A DNA stretch of 64,000 bases from Closterium sp. Naga37s-1 (GCA_947471745.1 CANJKZ010000979.1:806001-870000), one strand, 5' to 3'. Counted from the stretch's first letter, positions 24,855 through 61,100 are shown. Made by a program: numbers and translations. The notes: generated from the letters alone by a model not told the origin.

Positions 24855-24972
24855 GTGGTTCTTTTTTTTTCATATCCTTGGCAGGCTTAGAGTCACAAGT
24901 GACATCGACCCAGATATGGATGAGAAGGAGCACCCCACAGCAAGAGGACGACGACAATCCATTATGGTGTAA
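18684..24972 (+). CDS. RCC1-repeat (seven-bladed propeller) protein, 9 exons
   Basis: Exons 18684-19066, 19414-19624, 19925-19972, 20159-20231, 21719-21902, 22360-22521, 23443-23806, 24187-24614 and 24885-24972 join in phase (1941 nt, 646 aa). Seven RCC1 repeats can be counted by their conserved turn: VSVACGLEHSAAV, VTAVACGAQCTAAI, VQVSCGDSHAAAV, VAVACGGFHIAAV, TQVACGRTHSCAL, VTCGQDHTLVAM and LAAGGGHSAVLT. Most are followed by WG-type blade motifs (FTWGSNEYGQLGDG, LYIWGAGRDGQLGTG, VLGWGYNSCGQ). Exon 7 carries a Ser-rich, partly microsatellite-encoded insert (about residues 370-430). A ~140-residue acidic tail follows the propeller. The family includes RCC1 (Ran exchange factor), UVR8 and others; I cannot assign a subfamily. 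Introns contain partial copies of most exons; I chose the copies that keep frame and splice sites. Confidence 0.85.
19107..19342 (+). repeat. Duplicated tail of RCC1 exon 1 and part of exon 2
   Basis: 19107-19176 repeats the exon-1 tail (IDGSLSTWGSNEYGQLSDG) ending CAGCAG|GTGCG. 19289-19342 repeats the exon-2 core (EAVTAVACDAQCPAGI) after a CTACAG acceptor. The authentic pair is 19066/19414. The extra pair would also join in frame (phase 1), so an alternative isoform is possible. Confidence 0.8.
20277..20846. repeat. 34-bp intronic minisatellite, ~15 units, plus short satellite tail
   Basis: Tandem units of 34 bp starting GCGACTTGACATGGAATGAG run to about 20786. A few 17-bp units of GCAAGCAAAGGATGAAT follow. 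The array lies just downstream of exon 4 of the RCC1-repeat gene and just before a partial copy of that exon. Confidence 0.95.
20861..20924 (+). repeat. Partial copy of RCC1 exon 4
   Basis: This repeats the exon-4 sequence for GDSHAAAVSNTGLLQTW in decayed form and ends TTGGG|GTGGGT, mimicking the true donor. The frame is disturbed by small changes. Confidence 0.75.
21064..21150. repeat. Tetranucleotide (GCAA)n microsatellite
   Basis: About 20 uninterrupted GCAA units in intron 4 of the RCC1-repeat gene. Confidence 0.97.
21294..21656 (+). repeat. Two upstream decayed copies of RCC1 exon 5
   Basis: Copies begin at 21294 and 21559, each after a CCAG acceptor, with the exon-5 start (YNEHGQL then GIGRAC). 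The first has lost bases and is split by a palindrome at about 21405-21422, after which the segment for HLVSSFQHFL repeats. The second ends in a premature stop. The intact exon starts at 21719. Confidence 0.8.
21405..21422. repeat. Degenerate palindrome, GAATTC core, between duplicate exon-5 pieces
   Basis: TTTTTTTAGAATTCTCAAAA resembles TTTTGAGAATTCTCAAAA with one arm changed. The sequence for TCCTCCTTCCAGC...GAGTTACC is present on both sides of it. Confidence 0.65.
21928..22113 (+). repeat. Downstream copies of RCC1 exon-5 3' part flanking a palindrome
   Basis: The coding stretch for HLVTSFQRFLDD and the following GGCATTCACATCACGGCCGT recurs after exon 5. A second, shorter copy (TTCACATCATGACCGTGGCC) follows the palindrome at 22034-22053. 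Confidence 0.8.
22034..22053. repeat. Perfect 20-bp palindrome, GTCGAC core
   Basis: GTTTTGAGTCGACTCAAAAC is perfectly self-complementary. It sits between two direct copies of GACCCTG...TTCACATCA.GCCGTGGCCTGCTGGTT, so the arrangement is duplicate-palindrome-duplicate. Confidence 0.9.
22159..22359 (+). repeat. Upstream copy of RCC1 exon 6 start and its acceptor region
   Basis: A ~130-bp segment with the branch/acceptor region (CTTCTGTGCACATGCAG) and the exon-6 start (YTWGGGLMGQLGHL) at 22231-22273 precedes the authentic exon at 22360. The copy ends CTAG|GTACGG. Confidence 0.8.
22513..22651 (+). repeat. 18-bp minisatellite made of the exon-6 splice donor
   Basis: Units of CACAGGTGTGCTCTCACC or the CAACC variant repeat the boundary of exon 6 (ACCCACAG|GTGTGC), so about seven equivalent donor-like sites lie in series. 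I placed the exon end at the first one (22521) because it keeps phase 2 with exon 7. Confidence 0.85.
22675..23217 (+). repeat. Second copy of exon-6 tail extended into an 18-bp array (~27 units)
   Basis: 22675-22730 repeats the exon-6 tail (ALEGVSVMQVACGRTHTCAL) and runs into about 27 units of ACATGCGCTCTCACCCAC. The frame stays open as (THTCAL)n, so an exon ending at CCCACAG|GTGGG (23216) could add a long Thr/His/Cys/Ala/Leu repeat. I consider it intronic. Confidence 0.85.
23266..23341 (+). repeat. Partial copy of RCC1 exon 7 start
   Basis: CCCATTACATCTGGGGCGCTGGCAGGGACAGGCAGCT repeats the intron/exon-7 junction with a deletion that removes the acceptor. The authentic exon starts at 23443. 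Confidence 0.8.
23804..24026. repeat. 77-bp direct repeat (2.9 copies) with 20-bp perfect palindrome at each junction
   Basis: Units start at CAGGTGAGAG (23804, 23881, 23958). Each is 57 bp of exon-7 donor and intron sequence followed by CTTTTGAGGCGCCTCAAAAG (23861-23880 and 23938-23957). The third palindrome is cut after its first half. The true donor of exon 7 is the first CAG|GTGAG. Confidence 0.95.
24615..24884. repeat. Exon-8 tail duplication, TG repeat and long T tract in intron 8
   Basis: GTGCGCTACAGCCTG and GTGGGTGTT recur just after the exon-8 donor. A (TG)n run (about 24790-24809) and roughly 43 T residues (to 24852) then form an extended pyrimidine tract before the acceptor GGCAG at 24884. 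Confidence 0.85.
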
Positions 24973-25414
24973 TTATTGTGCATATGCATTTAGTTCGTAT
25001 ATATTGTAGTCTCATTAGAGTGTTAAAAAACATTATCCACAGCTCTGTACATTTTAATTCTTGTCCTGGTTAGTGCCGATTGTTTACTTCGAACGCCTCA
25101 TTGACCGCACTAAGTGTAAAGATCCGAGGCAAACTATAGCGCGGGCATTCTGGCTTGGGTACAGCATCCCTCCTGCCTAGAAGTTACCGTTTTTCATGTT
25201 CTCGAGATTCTCCTTACTTTTTCATTCCTAAATACCGGTACTAGTAGTTTTCAAGAGCTGCGCGTCGCTGACTGGCTCAAATTCTTCAATGAGCAAATAT
25301 CACTTCGAACGTTTGAATTTTGCTCGTTCCGACTCCTCGCTTTTAAGTTCTGCTTTTTGACCGATTCTCATCCGAATCTCCTCTCCCGTTTCTTATTTTT
25401 TTCCGCCACTGGGC
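24973..25414. other. Intergenic region between RCC1-repeat gene and PRP28
   Basis: 442 bp contain the 3' end of the RCC1-repeat transcript and the promoter/5' leader of PRP28, both on the plus strand. I see no coding exon here. Confidence 0.6.
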
Positions 25415-52879
<27,465 letters not shown>

Positions 52880-53413
52880 GGAAGTTAACATGCCCAAGCA
52901 TTTTTCATGTGGCTTCATTTTCTCGTGCGAATTAGTAGTTCAACATTTCCATGTGACTACCTTCTCACTCCGATCACATTTTTTTGCTAATTGTGGACCA
53001 CATTACACTCACATGGTATTGGATCTGTTCATACAAACGCGGAACCATTTCTATTTGGAAGTGACAGCTGCTGACTCAGTTCCTCCATCGTCATCAGCTT
53101 TACCCATGATGCGCATTTTCCCTGCAGTGGCTGACGCGCCACGTGACAACGACTTCCTCCTGATTTTCCGAGACTCCTGCCATCTGCCTGTCTGAATCTC
53201 GAATTCTTGACTCGCGCTTATCTCAGCCTTATTTAGCAAATATTTAAAAAACTCAGCACAACACGCGCTTAGTATTGCCTTGAACTGCCCCGAAGAATTA
53301 CCGAGATGACCTGTCCCAAGAATTCCCGTGTCCTCGTCAGCTTTATTCTCGAACACATCATCACTGTTTTCGTTCCCTCGGTACTGCCGCATCCCACCCA
53401 ACCACCTCCCTCC
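52880..53413. other. 3' flank of PRP28
   Basis: AT-richer sequence after the PRP28 stop, presumably the 3' untranslated region and terminator. I see no coding exon or repeat. The LINE target site follows at 53414. Confidence 0.5.
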
Positions 53414-53425
53414 CTAGCCATCACT
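53414..53425. repeat. LINE target-site duplication, 3' side
   Basis: CTAGCCATCACT adjacent to the poly(A) tail of the LINE; identical to 59851-59862. Confidence 0.88.
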
Positions 53426-53569
53426 TTTTTTTTCTTCTTTTTTTTTTTTTTTTCTTTTTTGGTGGATATAAGTACACTACCAGCATACATACATCCGCAG
53501 TCGTAACTGTTGCTAGGAGGGCATGTAGAGGCTACAAGTACACAGGTAACGAGAGCCCCCCTTATCCTT

Positions 53570-56500
53570 TTACGAAGTTTGGAAAGCAACACCGCCATCT
53601 TCCCAGATCGCCTTAAAACCCGCTCTCCACGTCATCGAGGCCTCTGTCTCGTAGAGCCTGCGCATAGCACCTGCTTCGTCAGCATTCAGGTGGCTCCAGT
53701 CACCCGTCCTTTCCGAGGCATTTCTGCCAGCCGTTTTCTTCCGCACTCTGCTGTAGATCTTCACGTGCCTCGTGAAGCCAACCGCTATGCGCCTCAATGC
53801 TCTCTTTGGTTGGAAACGGCTACCGCGGAAAACCGCGTTGCACCTCTCCAGCCAAACTTGATGCGCTGTTATGGATATGATTGCCGCCTCAGGAAAGCCT
53901 GTTGACGTGCCACTCCTTTGGAAGAGCATGTCACCGAGAGATCGCATGTCTCTGCCCGGATTCATACACTGAACCGCTTTCCTCATCACCCCCACCACAG
54001 GTTGGATCGTCGGGCAGCTGAAAAGGCAGTGATCCTGCGATTCCACTCCACCACAGTACGTGCATTTCGCCCTCGCGCCCAAGAAAGGGAGCCGTTCTCC
54101 CACCTGGAGGTTGTTACTGTGCACCCTCAGTATTACTTCCCGTGCCCTGCATGGGGTTGCCAGTGAGTCACGGACCATGATGGCCTTCCCCCAGCCGATC
54201 TTCCTCCCCAGCTCCTCTTCCCACTTGAGCTGCTGTTTCGGTTGCGTCACCGAGGGTTTCATCGCCTTCCTCAGCTTCTTTAGATCAGCTCGCTCGCCTT
54301 TCTCACAGATTGTGGAAAAAAGCAGTCGCGTTCTTGGAGCGCCGAGTAAGCCGCGGGCCCTCCCGTCTATGACTGCCATGGGTGAAACGCGCCGAAAGTC
54401 CACCGTTCCCACGCTAGCATATTCCACCTCACCTATGTTCCCTTTCCTGTCCACCGTCACTCTTCGACCATATAGTTCGCCGTTGATCACATACTGCAGC
54501 TGGTAGTAAAAGAACACTCCTGGCCGGTAAGACGCAGAGCGGACCAGCCTTGTTTCCCTGAAAAAATCCTCCGCAGACAGTTGGTTGAGTACCAGATCCT
54601 TCCACCTCTGCGGCGCCGCCTCCCACGCCTTCAGGGCCCATTTCCTCTGCTCCTCACCTCCCAGTTCCCTCTCCAGAACCTCCTCACTCTTACGAGATCT
54701 GCTGCCATCCCCTCCTTTCGCCACCAAATCCCCCAGTCGAATGCCCTTCAGGCAAAGCGAACCCGCCTGGTTTCCAAAAGGTGATCTGCCTCTGAAGAAA
54801 ATATTGCGATTGAAGAGTAGCTGCTCCTCCTCCGCGTCCCACCTGTGTGCCGGGTCGCCTATGGTCACCAGTTTTGAGTCCCACAACGCTTTAATAGTGG
54901 CTTTCCATCTCGTTCCTCCCCCCAGCCAGGACTTCAGGACCGAAGGGTGCGCGTAGATTGTGGCCAAGCCGAGGGGAAAAGCCGCCGCTCTCTCCCATAA
55001 CCAATTCCGAAGTGGCTCCTGCTCCGCCAGGGCCTTCCCCAATCCTTGAATCACCATGCTGTCAATCCGGTGCTTCAGATCAATCACACCCAGGCCTCCC
55101 TCTTTCCGTCCTCTGCACGACAGTTCGTAGCTCCATAGCGTGAAGTGCCTGTCGAGGAGCGCCTTCCCTCCCGAGATGAAATTGTGACAAAGCCTCTTCA
55201 CTTTAGTCCAGACCTCGTATGGTGGGGCGTAGATCTGCGCCTGGAAGAGCAGGATCGGCATCGCATAACTGTTAATGATTGTAACCCGTGCCGAGGTTTT
55301 GAGATGTTTAGTCTCCCAGCAGCTCAACACCGCGCTAACTTTTTCAAAAGCCTTGTCCCATGCAGGTCCCGGCGAGCCTCCAGAGGTGATCCAGATTCCG
55401 AGCAACCTTTCAGACGTGTTCTTATCCGCCCACTTGAAAGACGACGCTATCGGCTGCAGCCTCCTTCGATTTTTTCCCAGCGGCATTAGTGTGGTCTTAT
55501 CGCGGTTCACCTTCAACCCTGAGATCTCCGCGAACTCCCCCAGTAGTTTCTCAGCAACCGCCACCTGCTCCTTGCCCTTCAGTACCAGTGTCGTGTCGTC
55601 TGCATACCCAATGTAGTCTAGGCTCCCTTGCACACCTCTCTTCCTGACCCCCAGTTTCCTCCGTTCTATTTCTTGACAGAGTGGCTCAACCGCGCAGAGG
55701 AAGAGATATGGGGCAAGCGGACAGCCTTGACGTACCCCTTTAGCCATCTCCACCCGTTCTCCAATCCAGCCATTCAACAGCTCCTTTGTCGCCGCTCCGT
55801 CGTGAAGACCCTTCACCCATCTTGTGAACTTCCCCGGGAAGCCCATGTTGTCCAGCGTCGTGAAGAGGTATTCCCGTGATACCGAATCGTAAGCTTTCTG
55901 AAAATCGACCAACAACAGCAACCAGTCCTCGTCCTCCTGCTCCGCAGCGTCGATCGCATCCGCTACCAGAGAGACAGCGTCAGTGAGGCTCCTTCCCAGA
56001 AGAAAACCGAACTGATTGCTGGAGATCACTCTCGGTAAGACCACCTTGATACGATTCGCCAAAACCTTTGCCAGTAGTTTGTAGAAGAAGCTCAATAATG
56101 TAATCGGCCGGTAATTTCCCAAATCATCCCTGTCTCCTTTTTTGTGCAGAAGTATCGTAACCGCCGTTGTGAAGGACTCCGAAAGCACACCCGCTGATTC
56201 GAAAATCCTGACTTCCCTCATCACCGCCGGGCCCAACAGCTCCCAATTTCTTTCGAAAAATTCTTTCGGCAAGCCGTCCTGCCCCGGGGCCTTCCCCGCT
56301 GGCAAGCCTTTAAGCGCGGCCTTCACCTCCTGCTCCGACCATTCACTGTCCAGCTGTAAGCGATCACTCTCCTGCAGCGTCTTTCCCTCTTCAATCGGCC
56401 ACGGCTCCACAGGATCGGACGACGGCGACAGCGCGTAGGCTTCTCGGAAATGTTCCGAGGCCGCTTGCAGCGCCTCGCTTGCACCCTTCCTCAGCACCCC

Positions 56501-57682
56501 TTTGAAAGTAAGTTCCGCTATCTCAGTTTTCGCCTTCCTGGACTTGACCAAGCCCGACAGGAAGCCTGATGGAGTCTCCCCCGCCAGCTCTTGCAGCAAC
56601 CCCGTCAGAACTTGCAGCCGCTCTTTGTTACTGTCCTGGTAAAGCTTGAGAGCCGCTTCGTTTTTTATCAGGTCCTCGTACAGAGCCTGCGACGAAGGGT
56701 CTGACATCACCTTCCATCTGAGCTCTTCCACCTTCAGCTCCAAGTGCACCATGGTCGCCTTAACCCTTTTCCTCTCCTCCGCTACATGAGCTCTCATGCT
56801 TGCTCGCAGGTTCGTCACCAGCCTCTCCAGGCCCTGGTCCGGATAATTCGCTTGCGAGTCTAGTACCGCCGATATGATGTTCCTGACGCCTTCACCCCCA
56901 GCATGGGGTGCCTGAAGCCTCCACAACCCTGGACCATGGTCATCTGCCGATGCAGCCTTGAGCGACACCGACACAGCAAACCAGTGATCTGTTAACCCGT
57001 ATGGGACCATTCTGTGTTTCGCCTCCACTACACAGCTGAGAAGAGAGTGTGACACTAAAACCCTGTCAATCCGTGTGCTTGCTTTTGCAGATCTCGAGAA
57101 GAAAGTGTACTCCTTCCTGGTCGGATGGAGACTCCGGAAAGCATCATGCAGATCCCATCTCGAGCAAATCTGCAGGAGCCTCTGGTTTTCCGCCGGTGTT
57201 CCCAGTTTTGAGGATTTGTCCAGCTCTGGATCCGCAACGATGTTAAGGTCGCCAAGAAGTATGGTATACGGAGAGACACCCAAGCTCTGCACAAAGGGTG
57301 TTAGTACGTCACGAAAGAAAACCCCCCTAGCGGGTGCTTGTGCAGGTAAATATACAGCCACCACTCTGCATGTCAGATCGCGCCATGCGATCATCAAACT
57401 TATGATACGGCCGGACTCATGCTTAACCACGTCCGTGAACCGCATGCCTGGCAGGAAACCCAAGACCGCCACCCCCCCGGCTCTCTGCGACGGGCCAACC
57501 ACCGCTTGTGCTTCCGACCTGACTTGCGTCCAGAAGTTATGATCTTGTGAAACTCGTGTGTCGGTGAGTACGACTACATGCGCTGCTTTCCTGATCCACT
57601 TTCCGCATCTCTCTTGTTTCCCACAGCTACCGAGCCCGTTGATGTTGAGCTCGAGGAGAGTTAAGCTGTTGCATTTATCCAT
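53570..57682 (-). CDS. LINE ORF2: APE endonuclease and reverse transcriptase
   Basis: 1370 codons without interruption. The N-terminal apurinic-like endonuclease has LELNINGL (about residue 10), LLGDLNIV (about 142), RIDRVLVS (about 204) and LTDHW (about 230). The reverse transcriptase has GKAPGQDGLPKEFF, NYRPITLLSFFYKLLAK, QFGFLLGRS, DFQKAYDSV, GVRQGCPLAPYLF and the catalytic YADD (about 693). A C-terminal zinc-binding segment CTYCGGVESQDHCLFSC lies near residue 1206. The start codon overlaps the stop of the upstream frame by 8 nt (ATGGATAA), which suggests reinitiation. It nicks target DNA and reverse-transcribes the element RNA. Confidence 0.95.
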   Translation of the reverse strand: MDKCNSLTLLELNINGLGSCGKQERCGKWIRKAAHVVVLTDTRVSQDHNFWTQVRSEAQAVVGPSQRAGGVAVLGFLPGMRFTDVVKHESGRIISLMIAWRDLTCRVVAVYLPAQAPARGVFFRDVLTPFVQSLGVSPYTILLGDLNIVADPELDKSSKLGTPAENQRLLQICSRWDLHDAFRSLHPTRKEYTFFSRSAKASTRIDRVLVSHSLLSCVVEAKHRMVPYGLTDHWFAVSVSLKAASADDHGPGLWRLQAPHAGGEGVRNIISAVLDSQANYPDQGLERLVTNLRASMRAHVAEERKRVKATMVHLELKVEELRWKVMSDPSSQALYEDLIKNEAALKLYQDSNKERLQVLTGLLQELAGETPSGFLSGLVKSRKAKTEIAELTFKGVLRKGASEALQAASEHFREAYALSPSSDPVEPWPIEEGKTLQESDRLQLDSEWSEQEVKAALKGLPAGKAPGQDGLPKEFFERNWELLGPAVMREVRIFESAGVLSESFTTAVTILLHKKGDRDDLGNYRPITLLSFFYKLLAKVLANRIKVVLPRVISSNQFGFLLGRSLTDAVSLVADAIDAAEQEDEDWLLLLVDFQKAYDSVSREYLFTTLDNMGFPGKFTRWVKGLHDGAATKELLNGWIGERVEMAKGVRQGCPLAPYLFLCAVEPLCQEIERRKLGVRKRGVQGSLDYIGYADDTTLVLKGKEQVAVAEKLLGEFAEISGLKVNRDKTTLMPLGKNRRRLQPIASSFKWADKNTSERLLGIWITSGGSPGPAWDKAFEKVSAVLSCWETKHLKTSARVTIINSYAMPILLFQAQIYAPPYEVWTKVKRLCHNFISGGKALLDRHFTLWSYELSCRGRKEGGLGVIDLKHRIDSMVIQGLGKALAEQEPLRNWLWERAAAFPLGLATIYAHPSVLKSWLGGGTRWKATIKALWDSKLVTIGDPAHRWDAEEEQLLFNRNIFFRGRSPFGNQAGSLCLKGIRLGDLVAKGGDGSRSRKSEEVLERELGGEEQRKWALKAWEAAPQRWKDLVLNQLSAEDFFRETRLVRSASYRPGVFFYYQLQYVINGELYGRRVTVDRKGNIGEVEYASVGTVDFRRVSPMAVIDGRARGLLGAPRTRLLFSTICEKGERADLKKLRKAMKPSVTQPKQQLKWEEELGRKIGWGKAIMVRDSLATPCRAREVILRVHSNNLQVGERLPFLGARAKCTYCGGVESQDHCLFSCPTIQPVVGVMRKAVQCMNPGRDMRSLGDMLFQRSGTSTGFPEAAIISITAHQVWLERCNAVFRGSRFQPKRALRRIAVGFTRHVKIYSRVRKKTAGRNASERTGDWSHLNADEAGAMRRLYETEASMTWRAGFKAIWEDGGVAFQTS

Positions 57683-59357
57683 TAACCACTGTCCTTGAGC
57701 CCCACAGCATCCACGGGCGGTTGATCTTTATTGCGACGATGCATCCAGCTACAGCAAAGGAGAACATGACACCTACTACGCAACTTGCGCCAAACAGCCA
57801 CAGAGTCATCTCATCCACTAAGCCGCTGCTCACTTCTTTGCCGGCGTGATCATGAACTCTTTTTTGAAAGCAGCCATTTTCTGAGAGTTCTTGCTGGCGC
57901 GTGTTGTAGCACCTTCCTTCTTCAGTCCTCCCTTGTGCCTGGCAGAAGCGACATGAGTCGCCGCCTGCTCGAAGCGATTCCCTTGAGCCTTCTCGCATAC
58001 AGTCTGTACGCACACCCACTCCTCCCGCACACCTCCTGTAGAGGTGAGTATGACTGCGGGGTCTTTCAGAATGCGTGTCAGAGACGCTGTGGCTTTCAGG
58101 GAAGCCGCTGCGAGAGGAGGTGAGGAGACAGTCGTCAGTACGATTCGGGAGGCATGTTCTGAGCGGGGTGGAAAACGAAGGCAGCGGAAATGAGAGGTGA
58201 GGGTGGGGAGTCGTCCTGCTTATACCGTTCATGTCATGAACCTTTTTGACCGACAGGTTCCAGTTGGTGAAATTCTCCTGCCTCGAGGTGACATAGTGAT
58301 CGTGGTAACGGGACAGGTGCTGGCCGCTGCAGAGCTCGCAGGTAAGCGATGGGTAGTGCAGCATGTAGCGCCTGCCAGTCGACGGGTCCTCCACAAAGTA
58401 TCTCCAGCGGTATTCATCATCAGCGTGGGGGATAAACAGGCCGCGGATACGGTCGGTGTCCAGCCCAGTGACCGGATCGACGGTACGATGAAAACCGAAT
58501 CCGCTGGCGAAAGCACTCCGACCGCGTTTAACCAGCTTCGACACCACAAGCAGGTGACGAATCAGCTCAGCAGTCATGTCCGCGGGAACTCCTTTGACAA
58601 CAACCTCCTTCGCCGTCGGATTCAGCAGGCGCTCGCGGAGGAAACGCGCATCTTCGGGGTGCTGCCAGGTAAAGTCGACAATGTCGCCATTCGCGCACTC
58701 GTGCCTGATGACTTGGCTCCAAACAAAGTTTGCGTCACGGACGTGGTTGAAGGTAACTTGAAGGCGACCATAGCGTGCGCCAGAGAAATAGGTCGCCGTA
58801 AGTTCCTGGTAAGTTGTTGTCTGCAGCGCATCTGGCGACAGCTGGTCCTTCCATTCTTCCAGCGAGGCAGCCACAGTTACAGCAGTCCGCTTGACTTCAG
58901 GTTTCCTGTTAAACGGCACCAGCAAGGTCAGTGAGAATCTTTTCAAGGCGATAATGCTGCCGAGCGAAGCTGGTTCCAGGTGTTCGTCGGAGTCGTCGCT
59001 CAGGTAACCATCTTCATCATCGTCTGGAGCCTGATCCGACGAGGCATCATTGTTCTCCTGCGCGTCCGCATCATCTTCAGCCTCTCCTTCAGCGGCCTCT
59101 TTTTCACCCTCCTTGCCAGCGGGGTCAGCAGCACCATCAGCAGCAACGCCGACTTGTTTGCCATTGAGGTCGGTCTTGATCTGTAGGTCCAATAAGTCTT
59201 CGAAAGGGCCAAGCACCACTGGCGACGAGGAGGTGGAAGGCGCATGACCTTTGACAGCAGCATCCTTCTCAGGTACCGTAGCGGTGGATGACATATCGGC
59301 AGCCTTGTCAGTGACTGTTGACTTCTTGCTAGTCTTGTTGCTGCGAGCTCTCCCCAT
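57675..59357 (-). CDS. LINE ORF1: RNA-binding-type protein, probably frameshifted
   Basis: From the likely start MGRARSNKTSKK (59357) the frame is open for 560 residues; it is also open upstream to 59693. It has a basic/Ser-rich N-terminus, an acidic region (EEDDADAQENND-like), a conserved-looking middle, and CELCSGQHLSRYH, a zinc-knuckle-like C-x2-C-x3-H-x4-H. After about 58220 the frame turns compositionally odd, while the +1 frame runs from there to a stop at 57830 and reads like a normal Lys-rich C-terminus (SARHKGGLKKEG, MAAFKKEFMITPAKK). A one-base indel near 58215-58225 is the simplest explanation. The final 44 codons of the long frame (57675-57809) hold a hydrophobic stretch. Confidence 0.75.
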   Translation of the reverse strand: MGRARSNKTSKKSTVTDKAADMSSTATVPEKDAAVKGHAPSTSSSPVVLGPFEDLLDLQIKTDLNGKQVGVAADGAADPAGKEGEKEAAEGEAEDDADAQENNDASSDQAPDDDEDGYLSDDSDEHLEPASLGSIIALKRFSLTLLVPFNRKPEVKRTAVTVAASLEEWKDQLSPDALQTTTYQELTATYFSGARYGRLQVTFNHVRDANFVWSQVIRHECANGDIVDFTWQHPEDARFLRERLLNPTAKEVVVKGVPADMTAELIRHLLVVSKLVKRGRSAFASGFGFHRTVDPVTGLDTDRIRGLFIPHADDEYRWRYFVEDPSTGRRYMLHYPSLTCELCSGQHLSRYHDHYVTSRQENFTNWNLSVKKVHDMNGISRTTPHPHLSFPLPSFSTPLRTCLPNRTDDCLLTSSRSGFPESHSVSDTHSERPRSHTHLYRRCAGGVGVRTDCMREGSRESLRAGGDSCRFCQAQGRTEEGRCYNTRQQELSENGCFQKRVHDHAGKEVSSGLVDEMTLWLFGASCVVGVMFSFAVAGCIVAIKINRPWMLWGSRTVVNG

Positions 59358-59850
59358 GGTGCGATGATGAGAAGAGCTTGTCCGCCCGTTGAAGGCTGAG
59401 ATACAAGCCGGACTGAGCACAGCTGATAATGAATCCGAATGTTTATACTTCTTATGTTTGAAACTGAAACGCTGCAGGTCCAGGCCAGGGAGGGGAGCCA
59501 TAACCTTAGGGAAAACCAGACAGCCAAGTTGGTTAGGAGCATTGGGTTGTGCTGAAACATAGGAAGTGTCGTCCTTGAAAGTAGCGCGAGTTGTTGACGT
59601 TGCCGAGCGCAAAACTCGATGGTAGTCTCTTGGGAGCTTGGGACCTTGATAGTAGCCATGTGCATTAGATAACCTTGAAGATGCATGAAACACTGTCGAC
59701 AGCCTGGAACTCGCATAAGTGGTGTTTAGGTTCCCGTAATGAACACTAAAAAGACACCACTGTGTAGAGCTTAAAGCCGCGCGTCGTCCGAGAGTCTCAA
59801 TGTCAGGCTCGCCGCCATGGCCATGGCTGCATTGTCATTGTCATCAGCTT

Positions 59851-59862
59851 CTAGCCATCACT
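59851..59862. repeat. LINE target-site duplication, 5' side
   Basis: CTAGCCATCACT, identical to 53414-53425; it sets the element's 5' end at 59850. Confidence 0.88.
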
Positions 59863-61100
59863 GCCACTTCATGAAAGTAAAACACGCAGAGTAGTGAGTA
59901 CGGTAAATAATTTTTCCAGAACGGTACCTCTCGTTACGGGGGCATGCATGTGTCCACCTAACTGACTTTGGGTAAGATTGGCGGAACCCTAATTCAAATG
60001 TTTGACTCAGTTCTGGTTTACGCGTCTTGTGTTATCAAGCTCTCCTCTTCGCGCTTTCGGTTTCACATACCCTTCTCCAATAGTGCGGTCTTAACCTATT
60101 TATACTTGCCGTTCGACACTAATGCTAGAGGGACTTCAGTTCTTTAGTAGCATTCTCGAGCATCAGCTTTTGTTAGACCAACCTTCATACACATTTGGCA
60201 TCAATTTCTGAAGAGTGTCGCCATCACCGTCGCTACTTCTTGAGTTCGGCTACGCAGTTACCACTTCCGTTTCTTCGTAATCTTCGCCCAGCGGCATGGA
60301 CATCGGGGGTGTGAGACATTGACCCTAGACACTTCACAGGTACCCGCGCGCCTCTGATTCCGTTTTTTTTTTTCGAGCTACGAACTATGATTACGAAGAA
60401 TTAGGGTACGATGATAAAGGAACACAAACAAATACACGCGTTTTTACTCCTCTTTCTCCATGTCTCTATAGCTCTCACTCTCCTTTGTACGAGCATCCTA
60501 TAGTAGTTACTACTGGCTGACCTAACCAGGTGCGTGGCTGCATAAGTTTTTACTGTATTGGGAGCTTCGCTCTAACCACGCGTCTGGTTGCAAAACAAAG
60601 TGTTTATGTGTTGCGAGGTAGACTTATTGATATTTCTCGCTCTCTATAACGGATAGTGATTGTACTACGCGGTCGGCTTAGCGAGACGTCTAGCTGCATT
60701 GCAATCGCGAGTGCGATTCTGCTGTCGCGTGGTCCAACCAATCCTTCTTTCGCACGGTATACGTCTACTGTCGCCCGGTAATGCAACTGCCGCTCCGGAC
60801 TAGGACGCGCACGAATGCCCGGCTACATTTGCGGTCCCATTCGGACCTCAAGTCCCCTTGATGCCTCTTCTTCGCTCAAACCCCCTTCCTGACACACTCC
60901 TCGCAGCTTCGTGGTAAATTAGAGTTTTTGAAAACTTCTTTTATCACGTGACTCCTCGCAGCTTACTCGTGGTTTTATCCGTTGAAGATTTCGTTTGGCT
61001 TGTCTGCATGGGGAAAACTCGTCTTGCTTCTATGCATGAAGAGGACTCAAAACGCCAATCGGCGTGTGTGGCGTGTGTGGTGTGTGTGGCGGGTGTGGCG
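59863..61100. other. Intergenic region, no gene recognised
   Basis: Unique-looking sequence of mixed composition after the LINE. I find no exon with convincing codon use, no RNA gene and no obvious repeat. Confidence 0.5.

Larger units (their letters stand above)
53426..59850 (-). mobile_element. Full-length LINE retrotransposon with poly(A) and 12-bp target-site duplication
   Basis: The element reads on the minus strand. Its 3' end is an A-rich tail (T tract at about 53426-53460 on the plus strand). CTAGCCATCACT flanks both ends (53414-53425 and 59851-59862), with the last T shared with the tail. It has a ~490-nt 5' leader, ORF1, ORF2 and a short 3' untranslated region. The APE endonuclease plus RT layout is that of L1-like plant LINEs. 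Intact ORF2 and clean duplications imply a recent insertion 0.5 kb downstream of PRP28. Confidence 0.93.

Noticed and set aside
58197..58934. 245-codon plus-strand frame inside the LINE
   Set aside because: Antisense shadow of ORF1, with no start context, domain or splice support.
59358..59693. Extended N-terminus of LINE ORF1
   Set aside because: The frame is open but the sequence lacks the character of the rest. MGRARSNK at 59357 is followed by a typical basic Ser/Thr/Lys N-terminus and is the more likely start.
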